DNA from: Flavobacterium noncentrifugens
GTDB lineage: Bacteria; Bacteroidota; Bacteroidia; Flavobacteriales; Flavobacteriaceae
Assembly: GCF_900100375.1 (NCBI RefSeq)
Contig: NZ_FNEZ01000002.1
Location: 744,001 to 808,000 of the forward strand
DNA length: 64,000 nt
Direction: 5' to 3'
Below are positions 16,811 through 25,624 of this stretch, in pieces; the stretch's first letter is position 1, and every line of letters begins with the position of its first letter. The notes below the pieces were generated by a model, which did not search any database, was not told the origin of the DNA, and saw only the letters and a list, made by a program, of their open reading frames with translations. The translations under genes were made by a program, and so were the position numbers.

Positions 16811-17635
16811 ATGACGATCAATTGCAACGGACGGCTCATCGATCTTGAAACCCCGAAAGTCATGGGCATTTTAAATGTAACGCCGAATTCTTTTTTTGAT
16901 GGCGGAAAGTATGCTGATGAATCGGAAATCCTGAACCGCGTTGAAAAAATGCTTGCTGAAGGCGCTGATTTTATTGATATTGGCGCGTATTCGTCAAAAC
17001 CTTCTGCCGAATTTGTTTCTGAAAAAGAAGAAATTGAAAGAATACTTCCTGTGGTACAATTAATTGTAAAACATTTCCCCGAAGCCATAATTTCCATTGA
17101 TACTTTCAGGAGTGAAGTGGCTAAGATTTGCATTGAAAACGGCGCGGCGATCATCAACGACATTTCCGCTGGAAATTTAGATGATAAAATGATCGAAACC
17201 GTTGCAAACCTTAAAGTGCCATACATCATGATGCACATGCGTGGCACGCCAAAAACGATGCAATCACTGATAAATTATGATGATATTATAAAGGAAATGC
17301 TGTTTTATTTTTCCGAAAAAATCGCAATCGCAAGAAGTTTCGGAATCAATGACATGATTGTCGATCCGGGGTTCGGATTTGCCAAAACATTGGAACAAAA
17401 TTTTGAAGTCATGCAAAAAGCACAATTGTTTCAATTGCTGGATTTGCCGATTTTAATTGGGATTTCAAGAAAGTCTATGATCTACAAAACACTTGGAACT
17501 TCTGCCAGAGAAGCGTTAAACGGAACCACAGTCTTAAACACGATCGCGTTAACCAAAGGCGCAAAAATCCTGCGTGTCCACGACGTGAAAGAAGCCGTCG
17601 AAAGCGTCAAACTCTTTAGATTAATGTATAATTGA
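16811..17635 (+). CDS. folP: Dihydropteroate synthase
   Basis: The protein has 274 residues from the Met at 16811 (MTINCNGRLIDL). The frame is open 23 codons further, but that part is not conserved-looking. Signatures: VMGILNVTPNSFFDGG, DIGAYSSKP, MMHMRGTPKTMQ, IVDPGFGFAKT and GISRKSM. It condenses 6-hydroxymethyl-7,8-dihydropterin pyrophosphate with p-aminobenzoate in folate synthesis and is the sulfonamide target. The C-terminus (MYN) is encoded by ATGTATAATTGATAAT, which resembles the AT-rich gene-end repeats of this window. It is convergent with rlmH. Confidence 0.95.
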   Translation: MTINCNGRLIDLETPKVMGILNVTPNSFFDGGKYADESEILNRVEKMLAEGADFIDIGAYSSKPSAEFVSEKEEIERILPVVQLIVKHFPEAIISIDTFRSEVAKICIENGAAIINDISAGNLDDKMIETVANLKVPYIMMHMRGTPKTMQSLINYDDIIKEMLFYFSEKIAIARSFGINDMIVDPGFGFAKTLEQNFEVMQKAQLFQLLDLPILIGISRKSMIYKTLGTSAREALNGTTVLNTIALTKGAKILRVHDVKEAVESVKLFRLMYN

Positions 17636-17664
17636 TAATTTTGGATTGCGGTCATCATCCATTG

Positions 17665-18138
17665 TTATTGGTGGTGATAGGGTTCGTTCTTTAAGATCGT
17701 AAATCCACGGTACAATTGCTCGATGAAAAATAAGCGCACCATTTGGTGGGAGAAGGTCATCTGCGAAAGCGAAATTTTGCCTTGTGATTTCTGGTACACC
17801 GTTTCTGAAAAGCCATACGGGCCGCCGATTGCAAACACTAAAGTTTTGATTCCGGAATTCATTTTCTTCTGCAATTCTTCTGAAAAACCGATGCTTGAAA
17901 AGTGCTTTCCGTTTTCATCGAGTAAAATTAAATGGTCGGTTGCGGTGATTTTTGATAAAATCAATTCGCCTTCTTTTTCCTTTTGCTGGCTTTCGGATAA
18001 ATTCTTGACGTTCTTGATATCCGGAATGATTTCAAGTTCGAATTTGATGTAAAACGACAAACGCTTCGTATAATCATCGATTAAAGTCTGTAAGGCTTTG
18101 TTGTCGGTTTTGCCAATGGCGATAAGCTTAAGATTCAT
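17665..18138 (-). CDS. rlmH: 23S rRNA pseudouridine-1915 N3-methyltransferase
   Basis: This 157-residue SPOUT methyltransferase has the C-terminal trefoil-knot signature FAIGGPYGFSETVYQ, LSQMTFSHQMVRLFFIEQLY and the invariant tail NEPYHHQ. It methylates pseudouridine 1915 in helix 69 of 23S rRNA on assembled ribosomes. The start (MNLKLIAIGKT) is typical. It is the last gene of a small minus-strand unit with two tiny membrane protein genes upstream (9-base gap). Confidence 0.96.
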   Translation of the reverse strand: MNLKLIAIGKTDNKALQTLIDDYTKRLSFYIKFELEIIPDIKNVKNLSESQQKEKEGELILSKITATDHLILLDENGKHFSSIGFSEELQKKMNSGIKTLVFAIGGPYGFSETVYQKSQGKISLSQMTFSHQMVRLFFIEQLYRGFTILKNEPYHHQ

Positions 18139-18147
18139 GTTGAAAAA

Positions 18148-18345
18148 TTAGCTTTCTGAAGAATGGTCTTTATTGTTTTTTGTCATCCGCTTGACGAGCA
18201 TCGCAAGAATGGCGACGGTTTCAAAAGTAATCCCGACAATCAGCAATAAACTTGCAATTTTCTCATCCTGGCGTTTGAAGTAAACACCAGTCAGAATTAA
18301 CGCTGTTCCGATAAGAAATAAAATAAAAATCTGGCTTTTTTTCAT
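18148..18345 (-). CDS. Small two-helix membrane protein, unknown
   Basis: The protein has 65 residues from the Met at 18345 (MKKSQIFILFLIGTALILTG). A longer frame from 18381 overlaps the preceding gene's end. It has two helices (~4-21, ~31-50) and a polar, charged tail (KRMTKNNKDHSSES). It starts 4 bases after the stop of the 59-residue membrane protein and ends 9 bases before rlmH, so all three are likely cotranscribed. No family is recognised. Confidence 0.65.
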   Translation of the reverse strand: MKKSQIFILFLIGTALILTGVYFKRQDEKIASLLLIVGITFETVAILAMLVKRMTKNNKDHSSES

Positions 18346-18349
18346 GATC

Positions 18350-18529
18350 TTATTTGTTGTTGATCCTGCCAAGAACTTCACGGATCACTACTGTGAAAAG
18401 CGCCCCAATGGCAAAAATCTGTAAAAATGCCACGCCCCTGATCGTTACGCTGTCCGGCAAACGCATGTAATTTGCAATACAAATGATTAACATTACAGCA
18501 GCAAAAAGAAGTCTTTTTTTCGGATCCAT
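18350..18529 (-). CDS. Very small membrane protein (59 residues)
   Basis: A clean short frame starts MDPKKRLLFAAVMLIICIAN and ends EVLGRINNK-stop. It has two hydrophobic stretches (~7-20 and ~33-50) separated by YMRLPDSVTIRG. Evidence that it is real: the 4-base spacing to the next membrane gene, no overlap with other genes, normal codon use and a membrane-protein-like layout. It would lead the unit that ends with rlmH. The function is unknown. Confidence 0.6.
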   Translation of the reverse strand: MDPKKRLLFAAVMLIICIANYMRLPDSVTIRGVAFLQIFAIGALFTVVIREVLGRINNK

Positions 18530-18562
18530 TTTTTAAATTTAAAGTTTATAAAGGTACAAAAA

Positions 18563-19012
18563 TTATAAGTTTTTTTTCATGCAAACACTGTTTTCAATGC
18601 CGATATATTGGCCATAATTTTCAATGTCATGGTAGCCACAATTGTGATAAAGTTTGATTGCAGCTTCCTGTTTGTAGCCGGTTTCGAGTATACAGGCTAA
18701 AAAACCGAGTTGAGCTGCCCATTTTTCAAGTTCGGATAAAAGACTTTGGGCGATTTTTTTTCCGCGGAAATCCGGCAGCACATACATTCTTTTGATCTCA
18801 ACCGTTTGTTCGTCATACTTTTTAAACGCCCCACAACCCACGGCTTCTTCATTTTCATACGCTACGATGACTTCTGTAATAAAATTCGTTTTGTTGAACT
18901 GCGCATAAAAAGCATGGTCTTCACCGTCAAGAACTGCAAGATAAGAATCGAGCAAAACGACTAATTTTTCAAAATTGGGGTTTTCAGAATTTGTCCTTTC
19001 TATTCGAAGCAT
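18563..19012 (-). CDS. GNAT family N-acetyltransferase
   Basis: This 149-residue protein is a single GNAT domain: VGCGAFKKYDEQTVEIKRMY (strand 4), the acetyl-CoA pyrophosphate loop DFRGKKIAQSLLSELEKWA (Q/R-x-x-G/A type), and ACILETGYKQEAAIKLYHNCGY. It would acetylate a small amine or a protein N-terminus in the cytoplasm. The N-terminal motif DHAFYAQFN near residue 36 is encoded by a tract that reappears, with one mismatch in 25, in an intergenic repeat at 55034. The gene is divergent from nadC. Confidence 0.85.
   Translation of the reverse strand: MLRIERTNSENPNFEKLVVLLDSYLAVLDGEDHAFYAQFNKTNFITEVIVAYENEEAVGCGAFKKYDEQTVEIKRMYVLPDFRGKKIAQSLLSELEKWAAQLGFLACILETGYKQEAAIKLYHNCGYHDIENYGQYIGIENSVCMKKNL
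18895..18919 (-). repeat. 25-base tract shared with the 55.0 kb intergenic repeat
   Basis: TGAACTGCGCATAAAAAGCA, then TGGTC, on the plus strand is found at 55034-55058 with one change (A to G). Here it lies inside the GNAT gene and encodes D-H-A-F-Y-A-Q-F. Confidence 0.6.
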
Positions 19013-19125
19013 ATCATCGGTTTTTTCTCAAATGCAAGTGTAATAAAAAAATCCCAATTGAAAGCTGCGAATGCCAATTATCAAAAGCTTTTTCCTATTT
19101 TAGCCGACAGTTAAAACCATTAAAA

Positions 19126-19986
19126 ATGATTAGCGAAGCACAATTCCAAACCGAATTACAATTGATCATTGCCAATGCCATCCGCGAAGACATCGGCGCA
19201 GGCGATTACAGTTCGCTCGCCTGCATTCCGGCTTCCGCCAATGGAAAGGCGAAACTGCTCGTTAAAGACCAAGGCATTATTGCCGGAGTCGAATTTGCAA
19301 AAATGATCTTTAAATATGTCGATCCCGATCTTCAGGTCCAAACCTTTATTGATGACGGAACCGCTGTAAAATATGGCGATGTTGTTTTTCATGTTTCCGG
19401 AAGTTCGCAATCCATCCTAAAAGCAGAAAGACTGGTTTTAAATTCGATGCAGCGCATGTCGGCCATCGCAACCAAAACACAGCAATATGTAAAACTATTA
19501 GAAGGCACAAATACGCGCGTATTAGACACTAGAAAAACCACTCCGGGTTTCAGAGCTGCCGAAAAATGGGCAGTCAAAATAGGCGGCGGCGTCAATCACC
19601 GTTTTGCATTATACGACATGGTGATGCTTAAAGACAACCATATCGATTTTGCGGGCGGCATCACATTGGCAATTTCAAAAACCCAGCAATATTTAAAAGA
19701 CAACCATCTCGATTTAAAGATCATCGTCGAAGCTAGAAGTCTCGATGAAGTCCGCGAAATCCTGCAAAGCAACGGCATTTACAGAATATTGTTAGACAAT
19801 TTCGATTACGAAACAACCAAACAAGCGGTAGATTTAATCGGCGACATTTGCGAAACCGAATCATCGGGAAACATCAACGAAAAAACAATTCGTTATTATG
19901 CAGAATGCGGCGTTGATTACATTTCCTCAGGCGCATTGACACATTCGATTTACAATATGGATTTGAGTTTAAAAGCGATTGATTAG
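19126..19986 (+). CDS. nadC: Nicotinate-nucleotide pyrophosphorylase (quinolinate phosphoribosyltransferase)
   Basis: The protein has 286 residues from the Met at 19126 (MISEAQFQTELQLIIANAI). The longer frame from 18991 adds a Cys/Lys-rich stretch that overlaps the divergent GNAT gene and was rejected. Signatures: IREDIGAGDYSS, LDTRKTTPGFRAAEKWAV, GGGVNHRFALYDMVMLKDNH and VEARSLDEV. It makes nicotinate mononucleotide from quinolinate and PRPP in de novo NAD synthesis. The BrkB-family gene follows by 77 bases on the same strand. Confidence 0.95.
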   Translation: MISEAQFQTELQLIIANAIREDIGAGDYSSLACIPASANGKAKLLVKDQGIIAGVEFAKMIFKYVDPDLQVQTFIDDGTAVKYGDVVFHVSGSSQSILKAERLVLNSMQRMSAIATKTQQYVKLLEGTNTRVLDTRKTTPGFRAAEKWAVKIGGGVNHRFALYDMVMLKDNHIDFAGGITLAISKTQQYLKDNHLDLKIIVEARSLDEVREILQSNGIYRILLDNFDYETTKQAVDLIGDICETESSGNINEKTIRYYAECGVDYISSGALTHSIYNMDLSLKAID

Positions 19987-20063
19987 CAAGGCATACGTGA
20001 AAGCCGAAAGCCAAAAATCTTGTTTCTTGCTCTCAGTTCAAACATCTCAATTCTAAAATACAA

Positions 20064-20996
20064 ATGACCCGAATCCTCGAAGCCAAATTTGAAAAAATCC
20101 CCGTAATCCGAAACCTTGTAAGTTTTACGAAAGGAATTTCGCTGCCGTGGCTCAACGGATTTTCACTTTATGATTTGCTCGAATTGTACATTATAGGGAT
20201 TGCCCAAGGTGCCATTTCATACCGCGCGGCGTCGGTGGCGTGGAGCTTTTTCATGGCGCTTTTTCCATTTGCATTGTTCATTTTAAACCTGATTCCGTAC
20301 ATTCCGATCCAGAATTTCCAACAGGATTTCCTGCAATTTGTTGAAGAAAGCGTGCCGCCAAACACCTACGACGCAATTGCAAACATCATCAACGACATTT
20401 TAAACAACAGCCACTCCGGATTGCTTTCCTGGGGTATCGTTTTGGCGGTTTTGTTGATGGCAAACGGACTCAACGCCATCCTTGGCGGATTCGAAAATTC
20501 AAAACACGTCATTATGAAACGCGGTTTTTTCCGGCAGTATTTCGTTTCTGTCGGTATGTCATTGTTGCTGTCGTTCATCTTAATCATTACGATTGCCTCC
20601 ATCGTTGTTTTCGAAGTCTTCATTCAGAAAACCAAAATCCAGGACGTGCTCAGCGACCAAATTCCGTTGATCATTATGGGCCGTTATGCTTTTGTCATTT
20701 TAATGATCTTGATCGGAGTTTCCATCTTATTTAAATTCGGAACCAAGCGCGACAAAAACCGTTCATTCATCTCCATCGGATCAGTTTTTACCACCATTTT
20801 GGTCATCATTTCGTCTTATTTTTTCGGAATCTGGGTCGTCAAATTTTCAAAATACAACGAATTATACGGCTCGATTGGTACATTATTGATCATGATGTTT
20901 TATATTTGGATCAACTGCATGATCTTGCTGCTCGGGTTCGAACTCAACGGCACCATCAATAAGTTAAAGAAAAAAGCACAGAAAAATATCCAGTAG
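20064..20996 (+). CDS. YihY/BrkB family inner-membrane protein
   Basis: This 310-residue protein has six to seven membrane segments. Family features are YRAASVAWSFFMALFPFALF (first conserved helix), VPPNTYDAIANIINDIL, and the late PGxx-like helix YGSIGTLLIMMFYIWINCMI, followed by LLGFELNGTINK. The family was once called RNase BN by mistake; its role (transport or envelope) is unknown. The stop TAG lies within the 5' boundary of repeat copy A. Confidence 0.88.
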   Translation: MTRILEAKFEKIPVIRNLVSFTKGISLPWLNGFSLYDLLELYIIGIAQGAISYRAASVAWSFFMALFPFALFILNLIPYIPIQNFQQDFLQFVEESVPPNTYDAIANIINDILNNSHSGLLSWGIVLAVLLMANGLNAILGGFENSKHVIMKRGFFRQYFVSVGMSLLLSFILIITIASIVVFEVFIQKTKIQDVLSDQIPLIIMGRYAFVILMILIGVSILFKFGTKRDKNRSFISIGSVFTTILVIISSYFFGIWVVKFSKYNELYGSIGTLLIMMFYIWINCMILLLGFELNGTINKLKKKAQKNIQ

Positions 20997-21135
20997 CTAT
21001 TCCGGCTATCCGTTTCAAGTCCTCGCAAAAAAACAGTTTTTGCACGCCATAAAATAAGCTTCCTGCAGTCGCTTTTTTATGCCGGCAAAAGACAGGTTTT
21101 TTCCGCTCCGGGCTTTTCACTATTATCCGGGCTAA
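20993..21135 (+). repeat. Structured interspersed repeat, copy A (long form)
   Basis: It starts TAGCTATTCCGGCTATCCG, overlapping the stop of the YihY gene, and ends TATCCGGGCTAA. Inside it carries AGCTTCCTGCAGTCGCTTTT, the block shared with copy D. GCAAAAAAACAG/TTTTTGCACG can form a hairpin. It fills the gap between the YihY and DUF2147 genes almost completely. Confidence 0.7.
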
Positions 21136-21146
21136 AACACAACCGT

Positions 21147-21572
21147 ATGAAATCAGCATTTGCCTTCGCCTTTTTGTTTTTCAGCATCGTCACATTCGCC
21201 CAGCATTCCGTCATCGGAAAATGGAAAACCATCGACGACGAAACCGGAAAAGCCATTTCAGTTGTCGAAATTTTCGAAAGCAAAGGCAGGATTTACGGAA
21301 AGGTAATCGAAATCTTCAATCCAAAAAGCCGCAAGCGCTTGTGTGAAAATTGCAGCGGCGACGACCATAACAAACCAATTCTCGGCTTAATCGTGATCAA
21401 AGGCCTCACAAAAGACGGCACCGAATATTCCAACGGAAAAATCCTAGATCCCAAACACGGCAAACTTTACAAATGCTACATTACGCTCGAAAGTGCAGAC
21501 AAACTCAAAGTCCGCGGCTACATCGGGATTTCATTATTAGGCAGGACGCAATATTGGGAACGCGTAAAATAA
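21147..21572 (+). CDS. DUF2147 secreted protein
   Basis: The protein has 141 residues with a signal peptide (MKSAFAFAFLFFSIVTFAQ). The DUF2147 pattern is clear: IGKWKTIDDETGKAISVVEI, GRIYGKVIEIFNP, LCENCSGDDHNKPILGL, NGKILDPKHGKLYKCYI, and YIGISLLGRTQYWERV. The fold is a small lipocalin-like beta barrel in the periplasm; its ligand is unknown. It follows repeat copy A, so it may be expressed from within or through that element. Confidence 0.9.
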   Translation: MKSAFAFAFLFFSIVTFAQHSVIGKWKTIDDETGKAISVVEIFESKGRIYGKVIEIFNPKSRKRLCENCSGDDHNKPILGLIVIKGLTKDGTEYSNGKILDPKHGKLYKCYITLESADKLKVRGYIGISLLGRTQYWERVK

Positions 21573-21597
21573 CATTTTAATACCGCGCCAAACTTTG

Positions 21598-21605
21598 TAA
21601 CTTTG
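21598..21605 (+). promoter_or_regulatory. Possible -7 element of the priA promoter
   Basis: TAACTTTG is 31 bases before the priA start, inside a CTTTGTAAC-rich tract (21591-21618). No clear -33 box. Confidence 0.35.
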
Positions 21606-21636
21606 CTGCTTTGTAACTCAGCCATTCAGTCAATAC

Positions 21637-24084
21637 ATGCCACATTTCGTCGAAGTCATCCTGCCGCTTTCACTTGCAAAAACGTTTACCTACAGCGTTT
21701 CTAAAACAGAATACGATTACATCAAACCCGGAATGCGCGTTGCAGTTCCGTTTGGCAAAAGCAAAATCTACACGGCACTCGCCATTGAATTGCATCAAAA
21801 CGAACCACAGTTGTATGACGCCAAAGAGATCCATCAAATCCTTGATGAAGCACCAATTGTAAATGAATTCCAAATCGCACATTGGCAATGGATCGCTTCC
21901 TATTATATGTGTGCGATCGGCGATGTGTATCGAAGTGCGATGCCAAGTGCGTTGATATTGGAAAACGAAACCATCATTTCTCAAAAGCAGGACATTTTTA
22001 TAGACGAAAGCCAATTGTCAGACGATGAGTTTTTGATCTATCAGGCGTTGCAGCAAACCAGTTCGCTCAAAATTGAAAACATCATTTCAATCTTAAATAA
22101 AAAAAACGTTTTTCCAGTCATTCAGCAATTGCTTCAAAAAGGCATTTTGCAATTGCAGGAAGAAATGAATGAAACCTATAAACCCAAACTCATTCGGTAT
22201 GTTCGCCTGCATGCAGAATTCCAAAATCCGGACAATTTAAATGCATTGCTTGAGATTTTAAAAAGCGCGGCGAAGCAGAAGGATTTGGTGTTGGCTTATT
22301 TCCAATTAAACTCCGCAAGAAAACCGATTACAGTCAAACAACTGATTGAAACCGCAAATTCGTCTGCAACTGTTGTAAAAGCATTAATTGAAAAAGGCAT
22401 TTTCGAAGAATATCACATACAGCATGATCGCGTCAATTTTGATGAAAATCTGCAGGAAATGACACTTGAACTCAGCAATGCGCAGCAATTGGCATTCGAC
22501 GAGATCAATTACAATTTCGAGGTCAAAGACGTGAACTTATTGCATGGCGTAACTTCCAGCGGAAAAACTGAAATTTACATCAAACTCATCGAAACGATTT
22601 TGGAAAAAGGCAAACAGGTTTTGTATTTGCTTCCGGAAATCGCCTTGACGACACAACTCGTTTCGCGATTAACGGCTTATTTCGGAAATAAAGTCGCGGT
22701 TTTTCATTCGAAATACAGCAACAACGAACGTGTGGAAGTTTGGAAGCAATTATTGGAAAATTCGCCAAAAGCGCAAATTGTGATAGGAGCGAGGTCGGCG
22801 CTGTTTTTACCATTTTCAAACCTCGGTTTGGTCATCGTTGACGAAGAACACGAACAGACTTTCAAGCAAGTTGATCCGGCGCCAAGATATCATGCGCGCG
22901 ATGCGGCGATTGTTCTTGCCAATTCGCATAAAGCAAAAGTGCTGTTGGGTTCGGCAACGCCAAGTATTGAAACCTATTATAATACCCAATCCGGAAAATA
23001 CGGTTTGGTTGAAATTTTTGAGCGTTTCGGTAAAGTGCAAATGCCCGAAATTCATCTGGTTGATTTAAAGGATAAATATTTCCGCAAGAAAATGTCAGGG
23101 CATTTTAGTGATGAGCTGATCGAATCGATTAGGGAAGCGTTGTCTTTGGGCGAACAAATTATTTTATTTCAAAACCGCCGTGGTTATTCTCCTGTGGTCG
23201 AATGCATGACTTGCGGCCATGTTCCGCAATGCGCGCAATGCGATGTCAGCCTGACTTATCACAAACACAAAAACCAGCTGCGCTGCCATTACTGCGGGTA
23301 TTCGATGGCAAATCCTACGAATTGCCACGTGTGCAGCAGTGTTGATTTAACCACAAAGGGTTTCGGAACCGAGCAAATCCAGCAGGAATTGATTGCGTTG
23401 TTTCCAAATTCCAAAATCGGAAGAATGGACCAGGACACGACGCGCGGAAAATTCGGATTTGAAAAGATCATTGACAGTTTTAAGAATCGTGAAATTGATA
23501 TTTTGGTTGGCACGCAAATGCTGGCCAAAGGTTTGGATTTCGATAATGTGAGTTTAGTCGGAATCATGAACGCAGATAACATGCTGTACCATCCCGATTT
23601 TCGGGCGTTTGAAAGAAGTTTCCAGATGATGACGCAAGTTTCGGGAAGATCAGGACGTTCTGAGAAACGTGGAAAAGTCATTATCCAAACCTATAATCCG
23701 AATCACAATACAATCCAACAAGTAACGCAGAACGACTATAGTGCGATGTATAAAGAGCAATTGTACGATCGGCAGATCTATAAATATCCGCCATATTTCC
23801 GTTTGATCAAAGTCACATTGAAGCACCGCGATTATGAAAAGCTTAAAGAAGGATCGATGTGGTTGTATCAGGTGTTGCAGCAAAATCTGGCGTTGCCTGT
23901 TTTAGGTCCGGAAGAGCCGCCGGTGAGCCGGATACGAAACGAATACATCAGAACGATCATGATTAAGATTCCGCAAAACTTGCCACTAACAGGCACAAAA
24001 AAAACTGTCCAAAAGATTCTGGACAGTTTTGATATGGTGTCACAATACAGAGCGATTAAAACCGCTGTGAATGTTGATTTTTAA
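21637..24084 (+). CDS. priA: Primosomal replication restart helicase PriA (N')
   Basis: The protein has 815 residues. The N-terminal DNA-binding domain (1-110) contains the family start FVEVILPLSLAKTFTYSV. Walker A GVTSSGKTEIY lies near 308 and the DEEH box (IVDEEHEQTFKQ) near 400. The zinc-binding Cys cluster is at ~530-565 (CMTCGHVPQCAQCD, CHYCGY, CHVC). Helicase motifs V/VI are LVGTQMLAKGLDFD and QVSGRSGR. It reloads the replicative helicase at stalled forks. Its stop overlaps the convergent LytTR regulator gene by four bases, with no room for a terminator between them. Confidence 0.96.
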   Translation: MPHFVEVILPLSLAKTFTYSVSKTEYDYIKPGMRVAVPFGKSKIYTALAIELHQNEPQLYDAKEIHQILDEAPIVNEFQIAHWQWIASYYMCAIGDVYRSAMPSALILENETIISQKQDIFIDESQLSDDEFLIYQALQQTSSLKIENIISILNKKNVFPVIQQLLQKGILQLQEEMNETYKPKLIRYVRLHAEFQNPDNLNALLEILKSAAKQKDLVLAYFQLNSARKPITVKQLIETANSSATVVKALIEKGIFEEYHIQHDRVNFDENLQEMTLELSNAQQLAFDEINYNFEVKDVNLLHGVTSSGKTEIYIKLIETILEKGKQVLYLLPEIALTTQLVSRLTAYFGNKVAVFHSKYSNNERVEVWKQLLENSPKAQIVIGARSALFLPFSNLGLVIVDEEHEQTFKQVDPAPRYHARDAAIVLANSHKAKVLLGSATPSIETYYNTQSGKYGLVEIFERFGKVQMPEIHLVDLKDKYFRKKMSGHFSDELIESIREALSLGEQIILFQNRRGYSPVVECMTCGHVPQCAQCDVSLTYHKHKNQLRCHYCGYSMANPTNCHVCSSVDLTTKGFGTEQIQQELIALFPNSKIGRMDQDTTRGKFGFEKIIDSFKNREIDILVGTQMLAKGLDFDNVSLVGIMNADNMLYHPDFRAFERSFQMMTQVSGRSGRSEKRGKVIIQTYNPNHNTIQQVTQNDYSAMYKEQLYDRQIYKYPPYFRLIKVTLKHRDYEKLKEGSMWLYQVLQQNLALPVLGPEEPPVSRIRNEYIRTIMIKIPQNLPLTGTKKTVQKILDSFDMVSQYRAIKTAVNVDF

Positions 24085-24776
24085 GCGATTGCAAGCGCGC
24101 GGACAAGATCTTCTTTCTTGTTTCGGCTCAAAGGTATTTTTGTAACTCCGATTTCTGCGAATTTGCTGTTGAAGCGTTCTACTTTATCAATGTTTATAAT
24201 GTAGGATTTATGCACACGGATAAATTTGTCTTTGGATAAGTCTTTCTCGAAAGATTTCATGGTAGACAACACGAGGTTGCTGTCGTCTTCGGTCACCACT
24301 TTTACATAATCGCCAAAAGCTTCGATCCATTTGATCTTGGCAGTGAACACTTTCAGTTTCTTAAGATTACTCTTAATAAAAATGTGTTCTCCATCTTCTT
24401 CCTGATTTTCTTTTTTCAGCAAATGGAAATCCATCGCACGTTTTACTGAAGCGTTGAAGCGGTCAAGAGCAATCGGTTTCTGTAGGTAGTCCGTTGCATC
24501 ATAGTCGAACGCTTTCATAGCATACTCAGCCTTTGACGTGATAAAAATGATTTGGGGTTTCACTTTTAGTCCGTCAAGAAAATCAAATCCGCTGATGACC
24601 GGCATCTCGATATCGAGGAAAATCAGGTCAACGGAGTGAACCGACATGCAATTTTTTGCTTCAATTGCATTAGAAAAATCACCGATCAAATGCAGATTGG
24701 GGTGATTATTCACTAACTTTGCGATGATCATCCTTTGAATGGAACTGTCATCGACAACTACACAATTTAGTTTCAT
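24081..24776 (-). CDS. LytTR-family response regulator
   Basis: The protein has 231 residues. The receiver domain (1-120) has VVVDDSSIQRM, phospho-acceptor Asp in LIFLDIEMPV (near 55), ITSKAE and the Lys of YLQKPIALDR. The LytTR DNA-binding domain (~135-231) includes KIKWIEAFGDYVKVVTEDDS and FIRVHKSYIINIDKVERF. It should regulate transcription after phosphorylation by a sensor kinase of the LytS/histidine-kinase type, but no kinase gene is adjacent, so it is an orphan here. It is convergent with priA and divergent from rpsF. Confidence 0.93.
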   Translation of the reverse strand: MKLNCVVVDDSSIQRMIIAKLVNNHPNLHLIGDFSNAIEAKNCMSVHSVDLIFLDIEMPVISGFDFLDGLKVKPQIIFITSKAEYAMKAFDYDATDYLQKPIALDRFNASVKRAMDFHLLKKENQEEDGEHIFIKSNLKKLKVFTAKIKWIEAFGDYVKVVTEDDSNLVLSTMKSFEKDLSKDKFIRVHKSYIINIDKVERFNSKFAEIGVTKIPLSRNKKEDLVRALAIA

Positions 24777-24884
24777 AATTATTCTTTATTATAGATTTGG
24801 TAGGACGAAAGTAAAAAGTTTTTTCTAACAAACCTAATGTTTATCGGCTTTTTTTGCCGTACAACGAATAAAATTGCTTTTCTC

Positions 24885-24914
24885 TTGGTTATTCAATTTT
24901 AATTACTACTTTTG
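24885..24914 (+). promoter_or_regulatory. Promoter of the rpsF-rpsR-rplI operon
   Basis: TTG at 24885-24887, 19 bases of spacer, and TACTTTTG at 24907-24914 make a good Bacteroidota promoter. The start would be near 24921, with a leader of ~24 bases before rpsF. Confidence 0.65.
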
Positions 24915-24944
24915 CAGCCATTTTAACAATTTAAAACATAGTTT

Positions 24945-25286
24945 ATGAATCATTATGAAACTGTTTTCATTTTAAATCCCGTTTTATCTGAAGTTCAGGT
25001 AAAGGAAACAGTAAGCAAATTCGAAGATTTTCTTACAACCAGAGGAGCAGAAATGGTATCTAAAGAGGATTGGGGCCTGAAAAAAATGGCTTACGAAATC
25101 CAAAACAAAAAAAGTGGTTTTTACCATTTATTCGAATTTAAAGTATCTGGCGAAGTTTTAATCGCTTTTGAAACGGAATTCAGACGTGACGAAAGAATCA
25201 TGCGTTTCCTGACTGTAAGTCTTGATAAACATGCGATTTCTTGGGCTGAAAGAAGAAGAACTAAATTAAAAGCAACAAAAGCGTAA
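24945..25286 (+). CDS. rpsF: 30S ribosomal protein S6
   Basis: This 113-residue protein has the S6 ferredoxin-like fold: [20 protein letters not shown] at the start, the central [20 protein letters not shown], and [17 protein letters not shown]. It binds S18 and 16S rRNA on the small-subunit platform. It is first in the S6-S18-L9 operon, 5 bases before rpsR. Confidence 0.96.
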   Translation: MNHYETVFILNPVLSEVQVKETVSKFEDFLTTRGAEMVSKEDWGLKKMAYEIQNKKSGFYHLFEFKVSGEVLIAFETEFRRDERIMRFLTVSLDKHAISWAERRRTKLKATKA

Positions 25287-25291
25287 TTATT

Positions 25292-25588
25292 ATGGCAACT
25301 TTACAACAATCGGCTTCAGGCAAAAAAGATGGGGATATCAGATATCTTACACCTTTAAATATAGAAACAAACAAAACTAAAAAGTATTGTCGTTTCAAAA
25401 AGTCAGGTATCAAATATGTAGATTATAAAGATGCTGACTTTTTATTGAAATTCGTTAACGAGCAAGGTAAAATTTTACCAAGACGTTTAACCGGAACTTC
25501 ATTGAAATTTCAAAGAAAAGTGTCTGTAGCTGTAAAAAGAGCAAGACATTTAGCATTAATGCCATACGTGGCGGATTTACTTAAATAA
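25292..25588 (+). CDS. rpsR: 30S ribosomal protein S18
   Basis: This 98-residue protein has the S18 core [40 protein letters not shown] and [20 protein letters not shown]. The N-terminal ~20 residues ([20 protein letters not shown]) are longer than in E. coli S18, as is usual in Bacteroidota. It forms a heterodimer with S6. A long 160-base spacer with possible RNA structure separates it from rplI. Confidence 0.96.
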   Translation: MATLQQSASGKKDGDIRYLTPLNIETNKTKKYCRFKKSGIKYVDYKDADFLLKFVNEQGKILPRRLTGTSLKFQRKVSVAVKRARHLALMPYVADLLK

Positions 25589-25624
25589 TAAAAATTAACA
25601 GTTGTTGGTTTTCTGAAACATGAA

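Noticed and set aside
24843..24861. CGGC-T7-GCCG hairpin before rpsF as a terminator or S6:S18 leader
   Set aside because: It lies upstream of the rpsF promoter, so it is not in the leader RNA, and no gene ends before it on the plus strand.
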